The notes under the pieces: model-generated
Database searches by the model: none
Seen by the model: only the letters and a program-made list of their open reading frames with translations
Told to the model about the DNA's origin: nothing
From: Chelativorans salis
GTDB taxonomy: Bacteria > Pseudomonadota > Alphaproteobacteria > Rhizobiales > Rhizobiaceae
Assembly: GCF_025336525.1 (NCBI RefSeq)
Contig: NZ_JAOCZP010000002.1
Location: 1-64,000, forward strand
Length of the DNA: 64,000 bases
Direction: 5' to 3'
In this document: positions 1 through 8,855 of the stretch, piece by piece
Position numbering within the stretch: the stretch's first letter is position 1
Layout of the letters: each line of letters starts with the position of its first letter
Position numbers and translations under genes: made by a program

Positions 1-515
1 ATCGCCCCGCACATCCCGGTCATCGACCATTCCGGACGCAAGGATGGGATCTTTGAGCGGGCCGACTTCACCTATGACACTGAGAACGACGCTTATATTG
101 CCCCGGAGGCAAAGAACTCAAACAATACCGGCGTGCGTTTACGAAACCACGATCGGGTGCAAACAAGGACGGCACATTGCGCTACCGCGCCCGCAAGGCC
201 GATTGCGATGCCTGCGCACTGAAGCATAAGTGCTGCCCGAAAGACCCGCAGCGCAAGGTTGCAAGGTCGATGTACGAACCTTCGCGCGACGTGGCGCGCG
301 CCATCGCACAGACCCCACAATACGCAATCTCCTGCAAGCTGCGCAAAAAGGTGGAGATGCTGTTTGCCCACCTCAAACGAATTCTGAAACTCGACCGGCT
401 CCGACTGCGCGGACCAACCGGTGCCCGCGATGAATTCCACCTCGCCGCAACCGCTCAGAACCTGCGGAAACTCGCAACGCTCATCCCGGCCCCACAGATC
501 ATCCGGGCAGCATGA
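1..515 (+). pseudogene. IS1182-family transposase, C-terminal part, frameshifted
   Basis: The window opens inside a DDE transposase. Frame 1 reads IAPHIPVIDHSGRKDG and onwards to about base 108. The protein then continues only in frame 3 (108-515) through GKELKQYRR, a cysteine-rich stretch (CDACALKHKCC) and the conserved end KKVEMLFAHLKRILKLDR. The switch fits loss of one base in a run that should read CCGGAGGGC at about 103-110. The C-terminal region has the look of IS1182-type transposases. The 5' part lies outside the window. The single-base deletion should make this copy non-functional. Programmed frameshifting is not usual for this family, so decay is the simpler reading. Confidence 0.8.
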
Positions 516-1312
516 AAAGGAGTTCGGGCATCCGATCTCCGACACATCTTCAGAGCAGAGGAAACTTCGAGTTTTTCAACGGAATAGGCTCAATTGAGCC
601 ATTCGTGTTTGACGTGGACGACCGCAGAGGGTCGTCAGCTGAACGGCCGCTTTCTGCTATCTTCGGCCCGAGAGCGGACGGTCGGCTAACGGCTACGGTT
701 GCGGTCGTTCTATCACTCCCGCCGGTTCCTGGCGCAACTTGGCCCTTGGTCTTTGAGATCAGAATGCCCACGTGGTATTGCGGATAGCACGCGCGTATTC
801 TTTTTTATGGCGTTCGCTGGGTCGGCAAGGCAGGGAACCGAAATGAGACAAGACGGGCTCCCGAACGAACCTTCGAGCGCAAACCTGGACTACATTGGCC
901 CATCATGCCGCCGCCTGGAAAAGGCCCTGCTGATATCGACGGTTGCGTGCCCCCTGTACCTTTTCATGTCGACGCGCCGGTGTGAGTTGTAGACTGGCGC
1001 GCCCGGGCCTTCCCGTCGGGAGCAACCCAAAGCCCCCTGTGCCGTGAGCACCTGTCGCGGACTGGTGCCCCGGCGGGACGGCCGCGACAGATGTCCGGTG
1101 GGAGGTTGCGCCGTCATCGGATGATGCCGCTTCGGTCCGGCCGCCGCGACCGCCATCAGTGACTGCATGGCCTGCACCGCTTCCGACATGGGGCAAAGCT
1201 ATCCCGTGTTCGCAAGGCCGTCAGCATCTCATACTTCGGCCAATGCCGAAACATCTGCCGCCACGCCGGCGGTAGACGAATTCAGCGGTTCGATTTTGAA
1301 CGTGGGCAGGAC
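516..1312. other. Long gap without a supported gene
   Basis: About 800 bases follow the transposase stop. A stretch at about 551-600 (containing GAGTTTTTCAACGGAAT) may be the outer end of the insertion sequence, but the partner end is outside the window, so this cannot be confirmed. A short motif at 875-908 recurs at 13648-13679 and is listed separately. Open frames here show no recognisable protein family and overlap one another on both strands. The region reads as remnants between mobile-element debris and the exporter gene. Confidence 0.5.
875..908 (+). repeat. Dispersed short repeat, copy 1
   Basis: A 34-base stretch with core TGGACTACATTGGCCCATCA recurs at 13648-13679 with three substitutions and a two-base indel. 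Both copies lie in gene-poor DNA in the same orientation. In each copy the same reading frame gives ANLDYxGPSC, so it may be the end of a small lost coding sequence rather than a regulatory site. Confidence 0.6.
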
Positions 1313-2218
1313 ATGGCAACGGACAAGCTGAATCTGACGAAAGAACTAGCGCTGCTACTGGCGCTTTCTACGCTGTGGGGTGCCTCCTACAGCTTCATCA
1401 AGATCGGGGTCGAAACCATCCCGCCCGTTTCGCTGATCGCGGCCCGAACCTTCATCGCCGGACTGATCCTGGTCGCTGTCATTCGCTGGCGGGGCCTGAG
1501 CTTGCCGAAGGACGCAGCCACCTGGCGGCGGTTTCTGTTTCAGGCGTGCCTCAACAGTGTCATCCCCTTCACGTTTATTGCATGGGCGCAACAGACCACC
1601 GACGCCGCGTTGGCGACAATACTAAACTCCACGTCGCCTATATTCGCCTTCCTGCTGACGGTGCTTGTAACACGCCACGAAGCCGTGACGGGCGGTAAGC
1701 TGTTCGGGGTAGGGGTTGGCATTGTCGGCATTTGCCTGATCGTCGGCGTTCAGGCTCTTAGCGGCCTGGGGCGAGAGCTGTGGGCGCAGCTTGCCATCGT
1801 CGGAGCCACGATCTGCTATGCCGGCGCCGCGATCTTCGGCAAGAACTTCAAGGGGCTCAATCCCATCATGCCGGCGGCTGGGTCAATGATCTGCGGGGCG
1901 GCCGTCCTCATTCCCGCCGGCCTGATCACTGAACGTCCTTGGACCTTGGCTCCGTCTTCGGAATCGATCATGGCCTTGCTGACGCTTTCGGTCTTCTCCA
2001 CCGCGCTCGCCTTCGTGATCTATTTCCAACTTGTCCAGACACTCGGCTCGGTCGGCACGACAGCACAAGCCTATCTGCGTATGCCTATCGGAGTAGCGAT
2101 CGGTATCTTCTTCCTCGGGGAAAGCCTGTCCTCGACAGGGTTGATCGGGCTGGTGTGCGTCATTGCTGGCGTGGCTGCAATGACCGTCCCCGCCCGTAAG
2201 CCTGCCCCCGCGGGTTGA
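1313..2218 (+). CDS. EamA/DMT-family permease
   Basis: This 301-residue protein belongs to the drug/metabolite transporter superfamily and has two EamA repeats, roughly residues 10-140 and 155-295. About ten hydrophobic helices are visible, including LALLLALSTLWGASYSFIK near the N terminus and the repeated start LWAQLAIVGATICYAGAAIF at mid-protein. Such proteins export amino acids, metabolites or drugs across the inner membrane; the substrate cannot be told from sequence. Length is normal for the family. The ATG at 1313 precedes the first helix by a short hydrophilic leader. A broken DUF1127 gene starts two bases after the stop, suggesting the two were once cotranscribed. Confidence 0.9.
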   Translation: MATDKLNLTKELALLLALSTLWGASYSFIKIGVETIPPVSLIAARTFIAGLILVAVIRWRGLSLPKDAATWRRFLFQACLNSVIPFTFIAWAQQTTDAALATILNSTSPIFAFLLTVLVTRHEAVTGGKLFGVGVGIVGICLIVGVQALSGLGRELWAQLAIVGATICYAGAAIFGKNFKGLNPIMPAAGSMICGAAVLIPAGLITERPWTLAPSSESIMALLTLSVFSTALAFVIYFQLVQTLGSVGTTAQAYLRMPIGVAIGIFFLGESLSSTGLIGLVCVIAGVAAMTVPARKPAPAG

Positions 2219-2220
2219 CC

Positions 2221-2391
2221 ATGTGGGCGCGCATTGCCCGGTTTGTGCATCTGGGCCTGTGCGTGTGGCCGGAACAACGCCGGCAGCGCGCCCAATAGCG
2301 AGAACTGGAACCGGACAAGCTGCTCGACATAGGTATCAGGCCAACCGACGCCATGCGCGAAAGCCGAAAACCCTTCTGGCGTCGAAAGCCA
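2221..2391 (+). pseudogene. DUF1127-like small protein with an internal stop
   Basis: Two bases after the exporter stop, an ATG opens a frame reading MWARIARFVHLGLCVWPEQ and then hits TAG at 2296-2298. The same frame continues with RELEPDKLLDIGIRP and ends near KPFWRRK, which matches the DUF1127 pattern (a leucine-rich segment, a D(I/L)G(I/L) core, then a basic PFW tail). DUF1127 proteins are small arginine-rich proteins, some of which act in phosphate and carbon metabolism in alphaproteobacteria. The in-frame stop separates the N-terminal helix from the core, so the gene is probably dead. A shorter product starting after the stop cannot be excluded. Confidence 0.65.
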
Positions 2392-2474
2392 AAAAACTCT
2401 CCCGCAACCGGCGTCACCTGTTGCGATGCACTCAGGTTTACCCCTCCAAGTTCGCAGGCTGCATCGAGATCAGA

Positions 2475-2714
2475 TCACTGAGCGGTGTAACCTCCGTCCA
2501 ACGGATAGAAAGCACCCGTGCAGAACTGCGCCCTGTCTGAGAGCAGGAATGCCGTCAGATCGGCCACTTCCGCAGGTTCCGCCAGCCGTCCCAGCGGATG
2601 TTGCTCTGCCAGTCCGGCCAGCGCTTCCTCGCCCATTTCCTTCATGCGCGGCGTCGCCACATACCCGGGGCCGATGGCATTTACGCCTGAGCGGTGCGGA
2701 TGTGCGCCGACCAT
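2475..2714 (-). pseudogene. Short-chain dehydrogenase, C-terminal stub
   Basis: The reverse strand encodes VNAIGPGYVATPRMKEM, then PLGRLAEPAEVADLTAFLLS and ends with TGAFYPLDGGYTAQ. This is the last third of a classical SDR: the PG motif after the active site, the helix before the last strand, and the YxxDGG end. The Rossmann glycine motif, NAG motif and catalytic YxxxK that should lie upstream are absent; homology starts abruptly at about 2690. It is therefore a truncated relic. It sits between the DUF1127 remnant and an intact alpha/beta hydrolase on the same strand. Confidence 0.75.
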
Positions 2715-2832
2715 TTCCGGAAGATCATGCCTTTGTCTCCTGTCGGATCGCCGCCCGGCGCCGTACGCCGGCTCAGCCGTTCCACTTCATCCCCATGTTG
2801 AGACGGCGCCCGCTAGGCGCTCTCCTCGTTCG

Positions 2833-3663
2833 TCAGTCATCGGAACCGCGTGATAGAAATGCCTTCAGCCGCTCCAGAACGAGACGCGGTGCTTCGAGCT
2901 GAGGCAGGTGACCGACGCCGGGCAGCGTTTCGAAGGATGCCTGTGGGATCAGCGCGTGGAGCGCCTTGCCTCGCTCCAGCGGAATCCATGGATCATTCTC
3001 GCCCCAGATGATCTCTACCGGGCACCGGATCTTCCCGAACATCGGCTCGACTTCGGCGGTGTACTTCTCGTCGGCTTGCGCGAATTGCCGATAGAAACTT
3101 GCTTGTCCCTCCTCGGAAAGCCACGGCTCGACGAGCCTTTCGAATTCCGCGGGGTCGATGTCGTTTACGATCGCCCCCTGGATATATGCCTCCACGACCG
3201 CTCTGTGGATATGCGGCGGCAGGCCCAGAAAGGCATCCACATGGCGACCGACGTGATCGAAGAACTCCGATCCCCAGGGCCGCATTGCGACGACGTTTAT
3301 CAGGACATAGCGGTCGAAGTCGCAGCGATGCAACAAATGCGCCCGCAGCGTCGTCGCTCCACCCATGTCATGGGCAACGACCAACGGCCGCTCGAGGTCC
3401 CAATGCGCAAGCATCTCCGCGAAAACCTTTCCCTGCACGTCGAGCGACGTGCGCTGCTCGGCGCCTTTGTCGGATTGCCCGTATCCGGGCATATCGTACC
3501 AATGGACCCGATACCGGCTCGCAAGGTCGGGAATGACACGGTGCCATGAGAACGAAGACCACGGCCAGCCGTGAGCCAGCACGAGTGCATGCCCGTTACC
3601 GACTCGACCCGCTGCCACCATGCCAGCAGACGTTTGCACGTTCTCATCGAGTTTCCACGACAA
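2833..3663 (-). CDS. Alpha/beta hydrolase with aspartate nucleophile (epoxide hydrolase/haloacid dehalogenase-like fold group)
   Basis: The protein has the alpha/beta hydrolase core: HGWPWSSFSWH (oxyanion-hole region), the nucleophile elbow VVAHDMGG, an acid in WGENDPWIP and a histidine in GVGHLPQLEAP. Aspartate rather than serine in the elbow is typical of epoxide hydrolases and hydrolytic dehalogenases such as fluoroacetate dehalogenase, so hydrolysis through an ester intermediate is likely; the substrate is unknown. The frame is open up to 3801, but the extra N-terminal residues look non-native. A TTG at 3663 lies seven bases after GGAGG and gives 276 residues, close to family length; an ATG at 3624 is another option. 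Start confidence is low. Confidence 0.75.
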   Translation of the reverse strand: MSWKLDENVQTSAGMVAAGRVGNGHALVLAHGWPWSSFSWHRVIPDLASRYRVHWYDMPGYGQSDKGAEQRTSLDVQGKVFAEMLAHWDLERPLVVAHDMGGATTLRAHLLHRCDFDRYVLINVVAMRPWGSEFFDHVGRHVDAFLGLPPHIHRAVVEAYIQGAIVNDIDPAEFERLVEPWLSEEGQASFYRQFAQADEKYTAEVEPMFGKIRCPVEIIWGENDPWIPLERGKALHALIPQASFETLPGVGHLPQLEAPRLVLERLKAFLSRGSDD

Positions 3664-3978
3664 CCAATATCCTCCATCGACTTTCGAACAGAGCGCAGCA
3701 CATATGGCTTGTTTCGCAACCCTATGGTTCAGAGACCTCAAATTTCCAACGCCACCGCCCTCAGGCGGAATACAGCTCAGTGCACCATCCCTCTCGTGCA
3801 TCCGCCAGATTTAATCGCCATATCAGTCATATCGATCAGCTACCGCCGTGATGCGCTTCGTCAGTTAGAGCGGCAGGTGGTCCGTGATGTGGCCCACAGC
3901 AACGGGATTGCCGCTCTGACGGCTCGACGGCAAAGACGCCGATGACGTGGAATGATTGGATGAGATTTCGCCGTCAGT

Positions 3979-4422
3979 TCATTGGGTGATTTCGGGCTCG
4001 ACGAGTTTAGCAAGCTTGCGCAGCGACTCCTGCCAACCGAGATAACATGCTTCGACGGGGATCAGATCGGGCACGTTCTCCTGAACCACAGTCATCTCCG
4101 TTCCGACTGAAACGGTCCTCAGCGTGACGGTCACTTTCATCTCGCCTGGAAGGTTAGGATCATCGAACACATCGCTGTAGACGAGCATCTCGCCGGGCAC
4201 GAGTTTCAGATAAGTGCCGCCGAAGGAATGGCTTTGCCCGGTCGTGAAGTTCCGGAAGGACATTCTGTGCTTGCCGCCCTCCTTCGCCTCAAGTTCATGG
4301 ACCGTACAGGTGAAGCCGAAGGGCGGGAGCCAGCTCGCAACCGCGTCAGGTTCCAGGAATGCGCGGTAGACCTTTTCGGGCTTGGCGGCGAAAACTCGGT
4401 GCAACTTAACGGTGTTGGACAT
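3979..4422 (-). CDS. SRPBCC (AHSA1-type) domain protein
   Basis: A 147-residue single-domain START/Bet v 1-like protein. It opens with NTVKLHRVFAAKPEKVYRAF, the usual first strand and helix, has the W-L-P-P loop, and ends with the long C-terminal helix GWQESLRKLAKLVEP. These proteins bind small hydrophobic ligands and often stand near VOC, YciI and dihydrofolate-reductase-like genes. The ATG at 4422 is chosen because GGAG lies six bases upstream; an ATG 12 bases earlier has no such site. It follows the VOC gene (4471-4950) on the same strand with a 48-base gap and is probably cotranscribed with it. Confidence 0.9.
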   Translation of the reverse strand: MSNTVKLHRVFAAKPEKVYRAFLEPDAVASWLPPFGFTCTVHELEAKEGGKHRMSFRNFTTGQSHSFGGTYLKLVPGEMLVYSDVFDDPNLPGEMKVTVTLRTVSVGTEMTVVQENVPDLIPVEACYLGWQESLRKLAKLVEPEITQ

Positions 4423-4470
4423 GACCATCTCCATTCATTGATCTAACCACGACATCGTTGCCTTGGGCGT

Positions 4471-4950
4471 TTAGCCTGCTGCTGCGGCTTCCAGCGCCGC
4501 GATGTCGATTTTCTTCATCGTCATCATCGCCTCCATCGCGCGCTTTGCCTTGGTGCGGTCGGGACTGGTCGTCAGCTCCATCAGCCGCTTCGGCGTGATC
4601 TGCCACGAGAAACCCCAGCGGTCCCGACACCAGCCGCAGGCGCTCTCCGCGCCGCCGTTTTCGACGATCGCGTTCCAGTAGCGGTCGGTCTCTTCCTGAT
4701 CTTCGGTCAGCACCATGAAGCTGACGGATTCGTTCGCCTTGAAATTCGGGCCGCCGTTCAGGCCCAGGAACGGCTGGCCGAGCACGGTGAACTCGACCGT
4801 CAGCTCGTTGCCTTCCCGACCGCCGGGATAGTCGGATGCGGCCGCATTCACCCGGTCCATATGGCTATCGGGAAAGGTGGCGGCGTAGAATGCGGCCGCC
4901 TTGCTTGCTTCGCCGTGGTCGAACCACAGGCAGGTCACGAGTTTGGTCAT
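4471..4950 (-). CDS. VOC-superfamily (PhnB/3-demethylubiquinone methyltransferase-like) protein
   Basis: This 159-residue protein starts [20 protein letters not shown], has [18 protein letters not shown] in the middle and [18 protein letters not shown] near the end, the pattern of the vicinal-oxygen-chelate group annotated as 3-demethylubiquinone-9 3-methyltransferase domain. Despite that family name these stand-alone proteins are not known methyltransferases; they are probably metal or ligand binders. A GGAGATGAGAC site precedes the ATG. It heads a two-gene unit with the SRPBCC gene. Its upstream region leads to a duplicated MocR-type promoter at about 5343-5480, so it may once have been controlled from there. 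Confidence 0.85.
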   Translation of the reverse strand: MTKLVTCLWFDHGEASKAAAFYAATFPDSHMDRVNAAASDYPGGREGNELTVEFTVLGQPFLGLNGGPNFKANESVSFMVLTEDQEETDRYWNAIVENGGAESACGWCRDRWGFSWQITPKRLMELTTSPDRTKAKRAMEAMMTMKKIDIAALEAAAAG

Positions 4951-5342
4951 GTCTCATCTCCTCGGTTCTTGTATTTGTTCGTGCCGGCGCTTGCGGGACC
5001 TTAGTCAAATCAGTGCTGCGCGCCTCGCCGGCCAGGAAGCGACCGGTGAATCGATCATCAGATCGGCTTGCCAATGCCGACCATTGCGTGCTCGAGCGTC
5101 GACCCGTCTGCGTCGCCGGGCGACTGAATCACACCGACGAATGAGATATTTGCGATGCCCCTTTCTCATGGCTCTTTCACCGGTATTCATTGGCTCAGCA
5201 TCTCGAGGACGAACGAGCGGCGCGTCTCCCGACAACCGACCGACATTTTTTGCCGTGTGATTTCGTGATCCGAACCCATCATCCGTCTCGCCGGACCGCG
5301 GATATTGGAGCTGCATCGCAACGACGTGGGTCGTGCGCTCGC
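4951..5342. other. Gap without a supported gene
   Basis: About 390 bases between the VOC gene start and the inverted promoter copy. Short overlapping frames exist on both strands but none resembles a known protein. A promoter for the VOC-SRPBCC pair should lie here, but I see no clear -35/-10 pair. Confidence 0.4.
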
Positions 5343-5529
5343 ATGGAATGGAACTGTTCTGAGCATTCGACCTTCCGGCAACCTTCCGCCGCTCGCGAAA
5401 GTATGGGCGCCATAGGACTGGTTGAAGAGCCAATGCTCAAATACTGTGATAGACCAATTTCCCAAGCGCGACGGATTTGACGGTGTTCCACGTCAGCCTT
5501 ATCGGCCGGAGGGCAATTCTCGACGGGCG
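5343..5529 (+). repeat. Inverted, decayed copy of the MocR-type regulator promoter and 5' end
   Basis: Read on the + strand, this segment matches the reverse complement of 7611-7832 at high identity across the promoter and into the coding start (GTGTTCCACGTCAG, CGGCCGGA, ATTCTCGACGGGCG). About 36 bases of coding sequence, corresponding to residues 11-22 of the intact regulator, are missing. Both operator-like half repeats seen at 7717-7753 are preserved here (reverse complements at about 5444-5457 and 5420-5432). After base 5529 similarity ends, so only the first codons of this regulator copy remain. Confidence 0.85.
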
Positions 5530-5635
5530 CAACGAACACCCTGGCAGACGGCGTGGCCGACGCGTTCGGTAACCACCGCGCGATCTTTCCGACTATGCGC
5601 GGAGCACCGCCGCCGGTCTTGGAACGGAGAAGGGT

Positions 5636-6142
5636 ATGGGCAAAGTCATGTCCGCAGCAATTCTGGTCGCGACCCTCGGCTCGGGCTTACTCGGCGGATA
5701 CATCAACGCCTTCCCGACGTAGCGAGCGGTCTGGAACGGGTTCCGGACGCGATGGGGATCACCACCATGCAGGCGATGATTGATGTCGTGTTGAAGAACG
5801 CCCTTTTCTTCCCCGTATTTTTTGGGAATGCCGATTCTGTCTCTGATCCTCGCTATCGTCGCGTTGAGAGAGATCGGCCGGCCGGGCTCGTGAGCAATCC
5901 TCATTGGTAGCGTGCTGATCGTGGTCGGGGTAATCGGCGTCACCGTCGGCATTCACGTGCCGCTCAATGATGCGCTGGTCGGGATGAATCCGGCGAGCGC
6001 AGCAGCGGCCGACGTCTGGCGGACGTTTCTGGATCGCTGGTTGCTCTGGAATCACGTGCGCGCGATCTCGGGCATTGCCGCGGCCGCGGCGTTCCTGTTG
6101 GCGCTTATCGCGCGGGTCGCGGCCAGCTCGTCATCGACGTAG
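5636..6142 (+). pseudogene. DUF1772-type membrane protein, multiply frameshifted
   Basis: An ATG preceded by AGAAGG opens MGKVMSAAILVATLGSGLL and stops after INAFPT. The homologous sequence continues in a second frame (ASGLERVPDAMGITTMQAM, then NALFFPVFFG), in a third from about 5829 (MPILSLILAIVALREIG), and again from about 5905 with LIVVGVIGVTVGIHVPLNDA and a last helix ending at 6142. Joined, these give the four-helix pattern of DUF1772/anthrone-oxygenase-like proteins with the NDAL segment in its usual place. At least three frame changes make it a clear pseudogene. It lies directly downstream of the truncated regulator copy. Confidence 0.75.
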
Positions 6143-6265
6143 CCACCATTTGAAGCGCCTATGGCAGGATTCGCGGCCGCCGCACTAGCCCGTCGGTGTT
6201 GTCGCCGGAGGTGGTGAACGCCAGACGGTGTTAGTAACGCCGTCCCGTCCTGACTTCGGCCCTGT

Positions 6266-7693
6266 TCAATGATTGAAACAGGCCCGCAGCCGCCGCAACC
6301 CTTCGCCGATATCTGAAGCGGGGATGGCGCCGTATCCGAGCACGATCCCTGGCCGCGCCGTTTCACCCACAGCGAAAGCCGCTAATCGATGGACGGTGAC
6401 GCCAGCATCGGCGGCGCGTTCCCATACACCGGTAATCTGCTCAACCGTTGCATTTCGGGCTATAGCCGTGAGGTGTAGACCCAAGGTCGATGGAATGAGT
6501 TCGAGGTGGTCGGCGAAATCCCGTCTGATCGCATCGGCGATCATCTCGCGCCGCTCGCGGTAGATTCCGCCCACCCTGCGGACATGACGTGCAAAGCCCC
6601 CGTCATCGATGAAACGCGCGAGAGCCGCTTGTTCAAGTGTCGAGGTATGCCAATCGCTGACGTACTTCGCCTTCTGCACCGCCATCCGAAGCGAAGGCGG
6701 TGTCACCAGAAAGCCCAACCGGAGCGTCGGCAGCATCGTCTTTGAAAAGGAGCCGACATAGATAACCCGACCGGTGGTGTCGAGCGTCTGCAATGGCTCA
6801 AGAGGACGCCCCTCGAAGCGGAATTCGCCGTCGTAGTCGTCTTCGATGACGGCGGCGCCGTTCCGATCGGCCCAAGCGAGCAGCGCCTGCCGGCGTGCCA
6901 GCGTCATCGTCACCGCAAGCGGGTACTGGTGGGAGGGGGTCACATAGACCACCCGAACGCCACGCGGCAGGGCATCGACGACCAGCCCGTCGCGATCCAC
7001 CGGCACACCGACCACTCGGATACCCAGCGATTCGAATGATCGTCTCGGTGGTTCGTAGCATGGATCTTCGACCGCAATCCGGTCACCCGGTTCCAGCAGG
7101 ACACGTGCTAGGATGTCGAGCGCCTGCTGCGTGCCGTTTGTGACGATGATGTCATCCATCGACGCCTCGACGCCGCGGGAATTGCCGATGTGGCGCGCGA
7201 TCGCCGCCCTGAGATCGCCATGCCCGGCGGGGTGCTCGTATGTGATTTTTGATGCCAGTTCGTTCGAACGCAGCACCCGAGCGACCAGCCGCCGCCACGT
7301 CCTGTGGGGGAAGAGCGTAGCGTCGGGAAGTCCCGTACGAAAATCGAACTGGGCCGGCCTCTCGAATGCGGTGGGAAGTGGGATGGACTGCCAGACCGGG
7401 CGGGGTTGAATCGCGCCATCGGAGCGTTGGTGTGCCGCCTCGCGCCCCTGTCGTGCAGCCCACTCGCTGACGAATGTCCCTGCTCCTTGCAGGGAAACGA
7501 CGAAGCCCTCTCCAGCGAGCCGCTCGTAGGCCACGGTCACAGTGGCCCGCGACACGGCCAGCGTCCGGGCAAGTTCACGGCTAGGAGGCAGGCGATCTTC
7601 GGGCCGAAGCCGCCCGTCGAGAATCGCCTTCCGGATCTGGCGGTAGATTTCTCCACTGAGATCCTTCCGGCCGACAAGACTGACGTGGAACAC
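6266..7693 (-). CDS. MocR/PdxR-family transcriptional regulator (GntR HTH fused to aminotransferase-like domain)
   Basis: A 475-residue protein. Residues about 10-75 are a GntR winged helix (LPPSRELARTLAVSRATVTV), followed after a linker by a fold-type I aminotransferase-like domain (residues about 110-470). The PLP-binding lysine lies in GSFSKTMLPTLRLGF, with NGTQQALD and EDDYDGEFR as further PLP-site motifs. Family members use PLP or PLP adducts as effectors and regulate vitamin B6 or amino-compound genes. The gene diverges from the dihydrofolate-reductase-like gene at 7986, with two direct repeats between them. A truncated inverted copy of its 5' end lies at 5343-5529. Length is normal and the gene looks intact. 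Confidence 0.93.
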   Translation of the reverse strand: MFHVSLVGRKDLSGEIYRQIRKAILDGRLRPEDRLPPSRELARTLAVSRATVTVAYERLAGEGFVVSLQGAGTFVSEWAARQGREAAHQRSDGAIQPRPVWQSIPLPTAFERPAQFDFRTGLPDATLFPHRTWRRLVARVLRSNELASKITYEHPAGHGDLRAAIARHIGNSRGVEASMDDIIVTNGTQQALDILARVLLEPGDRIAVEDPCYEPPRRSFESLGIRVVGVPVDRDGLVVDALPRGVRVVYVTPSHQYPLAVTMTLARRQALLAWADRNGAAVIEDDYDGEFRFEGRPLEPLQTLDTTGRVIYVGSFSKTMLPTLRLGFLVTPPSLRMAVQKAKYVSDWHTSTLEQAALARFIDDGGFARHVRRVGGIYRERREMIADAIRRDFADHLELIPSTLGLHLTAIARNATVEQITGVWERAADAGVTVHRLAAFAVGETARPGIVLGYGAIPASDIGEGLRRLRACFNH

Positions 7694-7832
7694 CGTTAAA
7701 TCCGTTGCGTTCGAAAAATTGGTCTATCATAGTATTTAAGAATTGGCTCTTCAACCAGTCCTATGGTGCCCATAACTTTCGCGAGCGGCGGAGGGTTGCC
7801 GGGAGGTCGAATGCTCAAAGTGTTCCATTCCA
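7611..7832 (-). repeat. Inverted repeat partner: regulator 5' end and promoter (intact copy)
   Basis: This is the intact counterpart of the copy at 5343-5529, in opposite orientation. Similarity begins inside the regulator coding region (codons 1-27), runs through the start codon and about 140 bases of upstream DNA, and fades near GGAATGG at about 7823-7829. The two copies enclose the DUF1772 remnant and the regulator gene, so recombination between them could invert the 2 kb in between. Confidence 0.85.
7717..7753. promoter_or_regulatory. Candidate MocR-type operator: two direct repeats
   Basis: AATTGGTCTATCA at 7717-7729 and AATTGGCTCTTCA at 7741-7753 agree at 10 of 13 positions and start 24 bases apart. 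MocR-family proteins such as GabR and PdxR bind paired direct repeats in the promoter they control. Both elements are kept in the decayed inverted copy at 5420-5457, although the gene that copy belonged to is lost. Binding is inferred, not shown. Confidence 0.5.
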
Positions 7833-7985
7833 TTCTCATCGACGTTTTTGCCGTCGAGCCGTCAGACCAGCCATTGCCTTTGCGCGGGACCGGGTTACCC
7901 GGAGGCCGGGAAGGGATGAGCGCGGTTGGCGCCTGTCTCGCCGAGCAAGAGACCTGAGATCCGGCGCTCGATAGGAGGAGAACGA

Positions 7986-8558
7986 ATGTCACGCAAACTG
8001 GTTGTGAGCGTCTACAGCTCTCTCGACGGCGTCGTTCAGGACCCAGTCGGAATGGAGAATTCCGGCCTGGGTAACTGGGTTGGTCCCTTCAGCCGTGGCC
8101 CCGAGGGTGACGACATCATGCATGAGGAGCTCTGGGCGGCCGACATCGTGTTGCTCGGCCGGACCACATACGAGGGTTTCGCCCCGGTTTGGCCGACCAT
8201 CGACGATCCGGCGGGTTTCGCGCGAAAGCTGAACGCGATGCGCAAATACGTCGCTTCGAACACGCTCAAGGAAGCGACCTGGACGAATACCTCTATTCTC
8301 TCCGGTGATGTGGCCGCAGCCGTACGTGAACTCAAGGCCGAGGGCGGCGGCGACATCGTCGTCTATGGCAGCGCCGGACTCGTTCACTCGCTGCTGCCGC
8401 ACGGCCTCGTCGACAAGGTGCATATGCTGATCTACCCGACCGTTCTCGGACGGGGCACCCGCCTCTTCCCGGCGAACTACGCTGCGACCTTCGATTTGGG
8501 TGGCCTCAAGCAACTCGGCTCTGGAATCGTCCATGCGGAATATCTCCTGCGCGCCTAA
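7986..8558 (+). CDS. Dihydrofolate-reductase-family protein (RibD C-terminal fold)
   Basis: A 190-residue protein starting SRKLVVSVYSSLDGVVQDP, the typical first strand of the DHFR-like family, with DIVLLGRTTYEGFAPVWP (the usual GRxTxE motif), DIVVYGSAGLVHSLLPHGL and a final strand ending GIVHAEYLLR. These single-domain proteins bind NADPH; their physiological substrates are mostly unknown and they are not the essential folate enzyme. ATG at 7986 follows AGGAGGAGAACGA, an excellent ribosome site. The gene diverges from the MocR-type regulator and is its likeliest target. Confidence 0.93.
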   Translation: MSRKLVVSVYSSLDGVVQDPVGMENSGLGNWVGPFSRGPEGDDIMHEELWAADIVLLGRTTYEGFAPVWPTIDDPAGFARKLNAMRKYVASNTLKEATWTNTSILSGDVAAAVRELKAEGGGDIVVYGSAGLVHSLLPHGLVDKVHMLIYPTVLGRGTRLFPANYAATFDLGGLKQLGSGIVHAEYLLRA

Positions 8559-8855
8559 GAGCCGAGATTGGATGCCTGACACCGCATGGCCATCGCGTCA
8601 GCTCCGCCGGTTCGGATTGCCGATTTCGCAGGAAGGGCGCATCGAACGGCGGGCGGTTGCTTCGATGCAAGTCAATGATCAAAGCAGGCCCGGAGCTGCG
8701 GTAAGTCTTCGCCAACGTCACCGGCCGGACGCTATCTGTCCGTTCCGCGGCTCGCTCCGGACATTCCGGCCGTCGGCTTTGGCGATCTTTTGAAGGCGAT
8801 TGCCGTGTCGTGTCGCTCGGTCGATCATCCTGTCGGTACCAATAGGATGCGATCA
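8559..8855. other. Gap without a supported gene
   Basis: Just under 300 bases between the DHFR-like gene and the AraC regulator. No conserved frame is visible. A ribosome site for the downstream ATG lies at 8845-8848 (AGGA). Confidence 0.4.

Noticed and set aside
5005-5433. A 142-codon - strand frame left of the inverted promoter copy
   Set aside because: Part of it is the promoter copy itself; the remainder is arginine-rich with no family resemblance.
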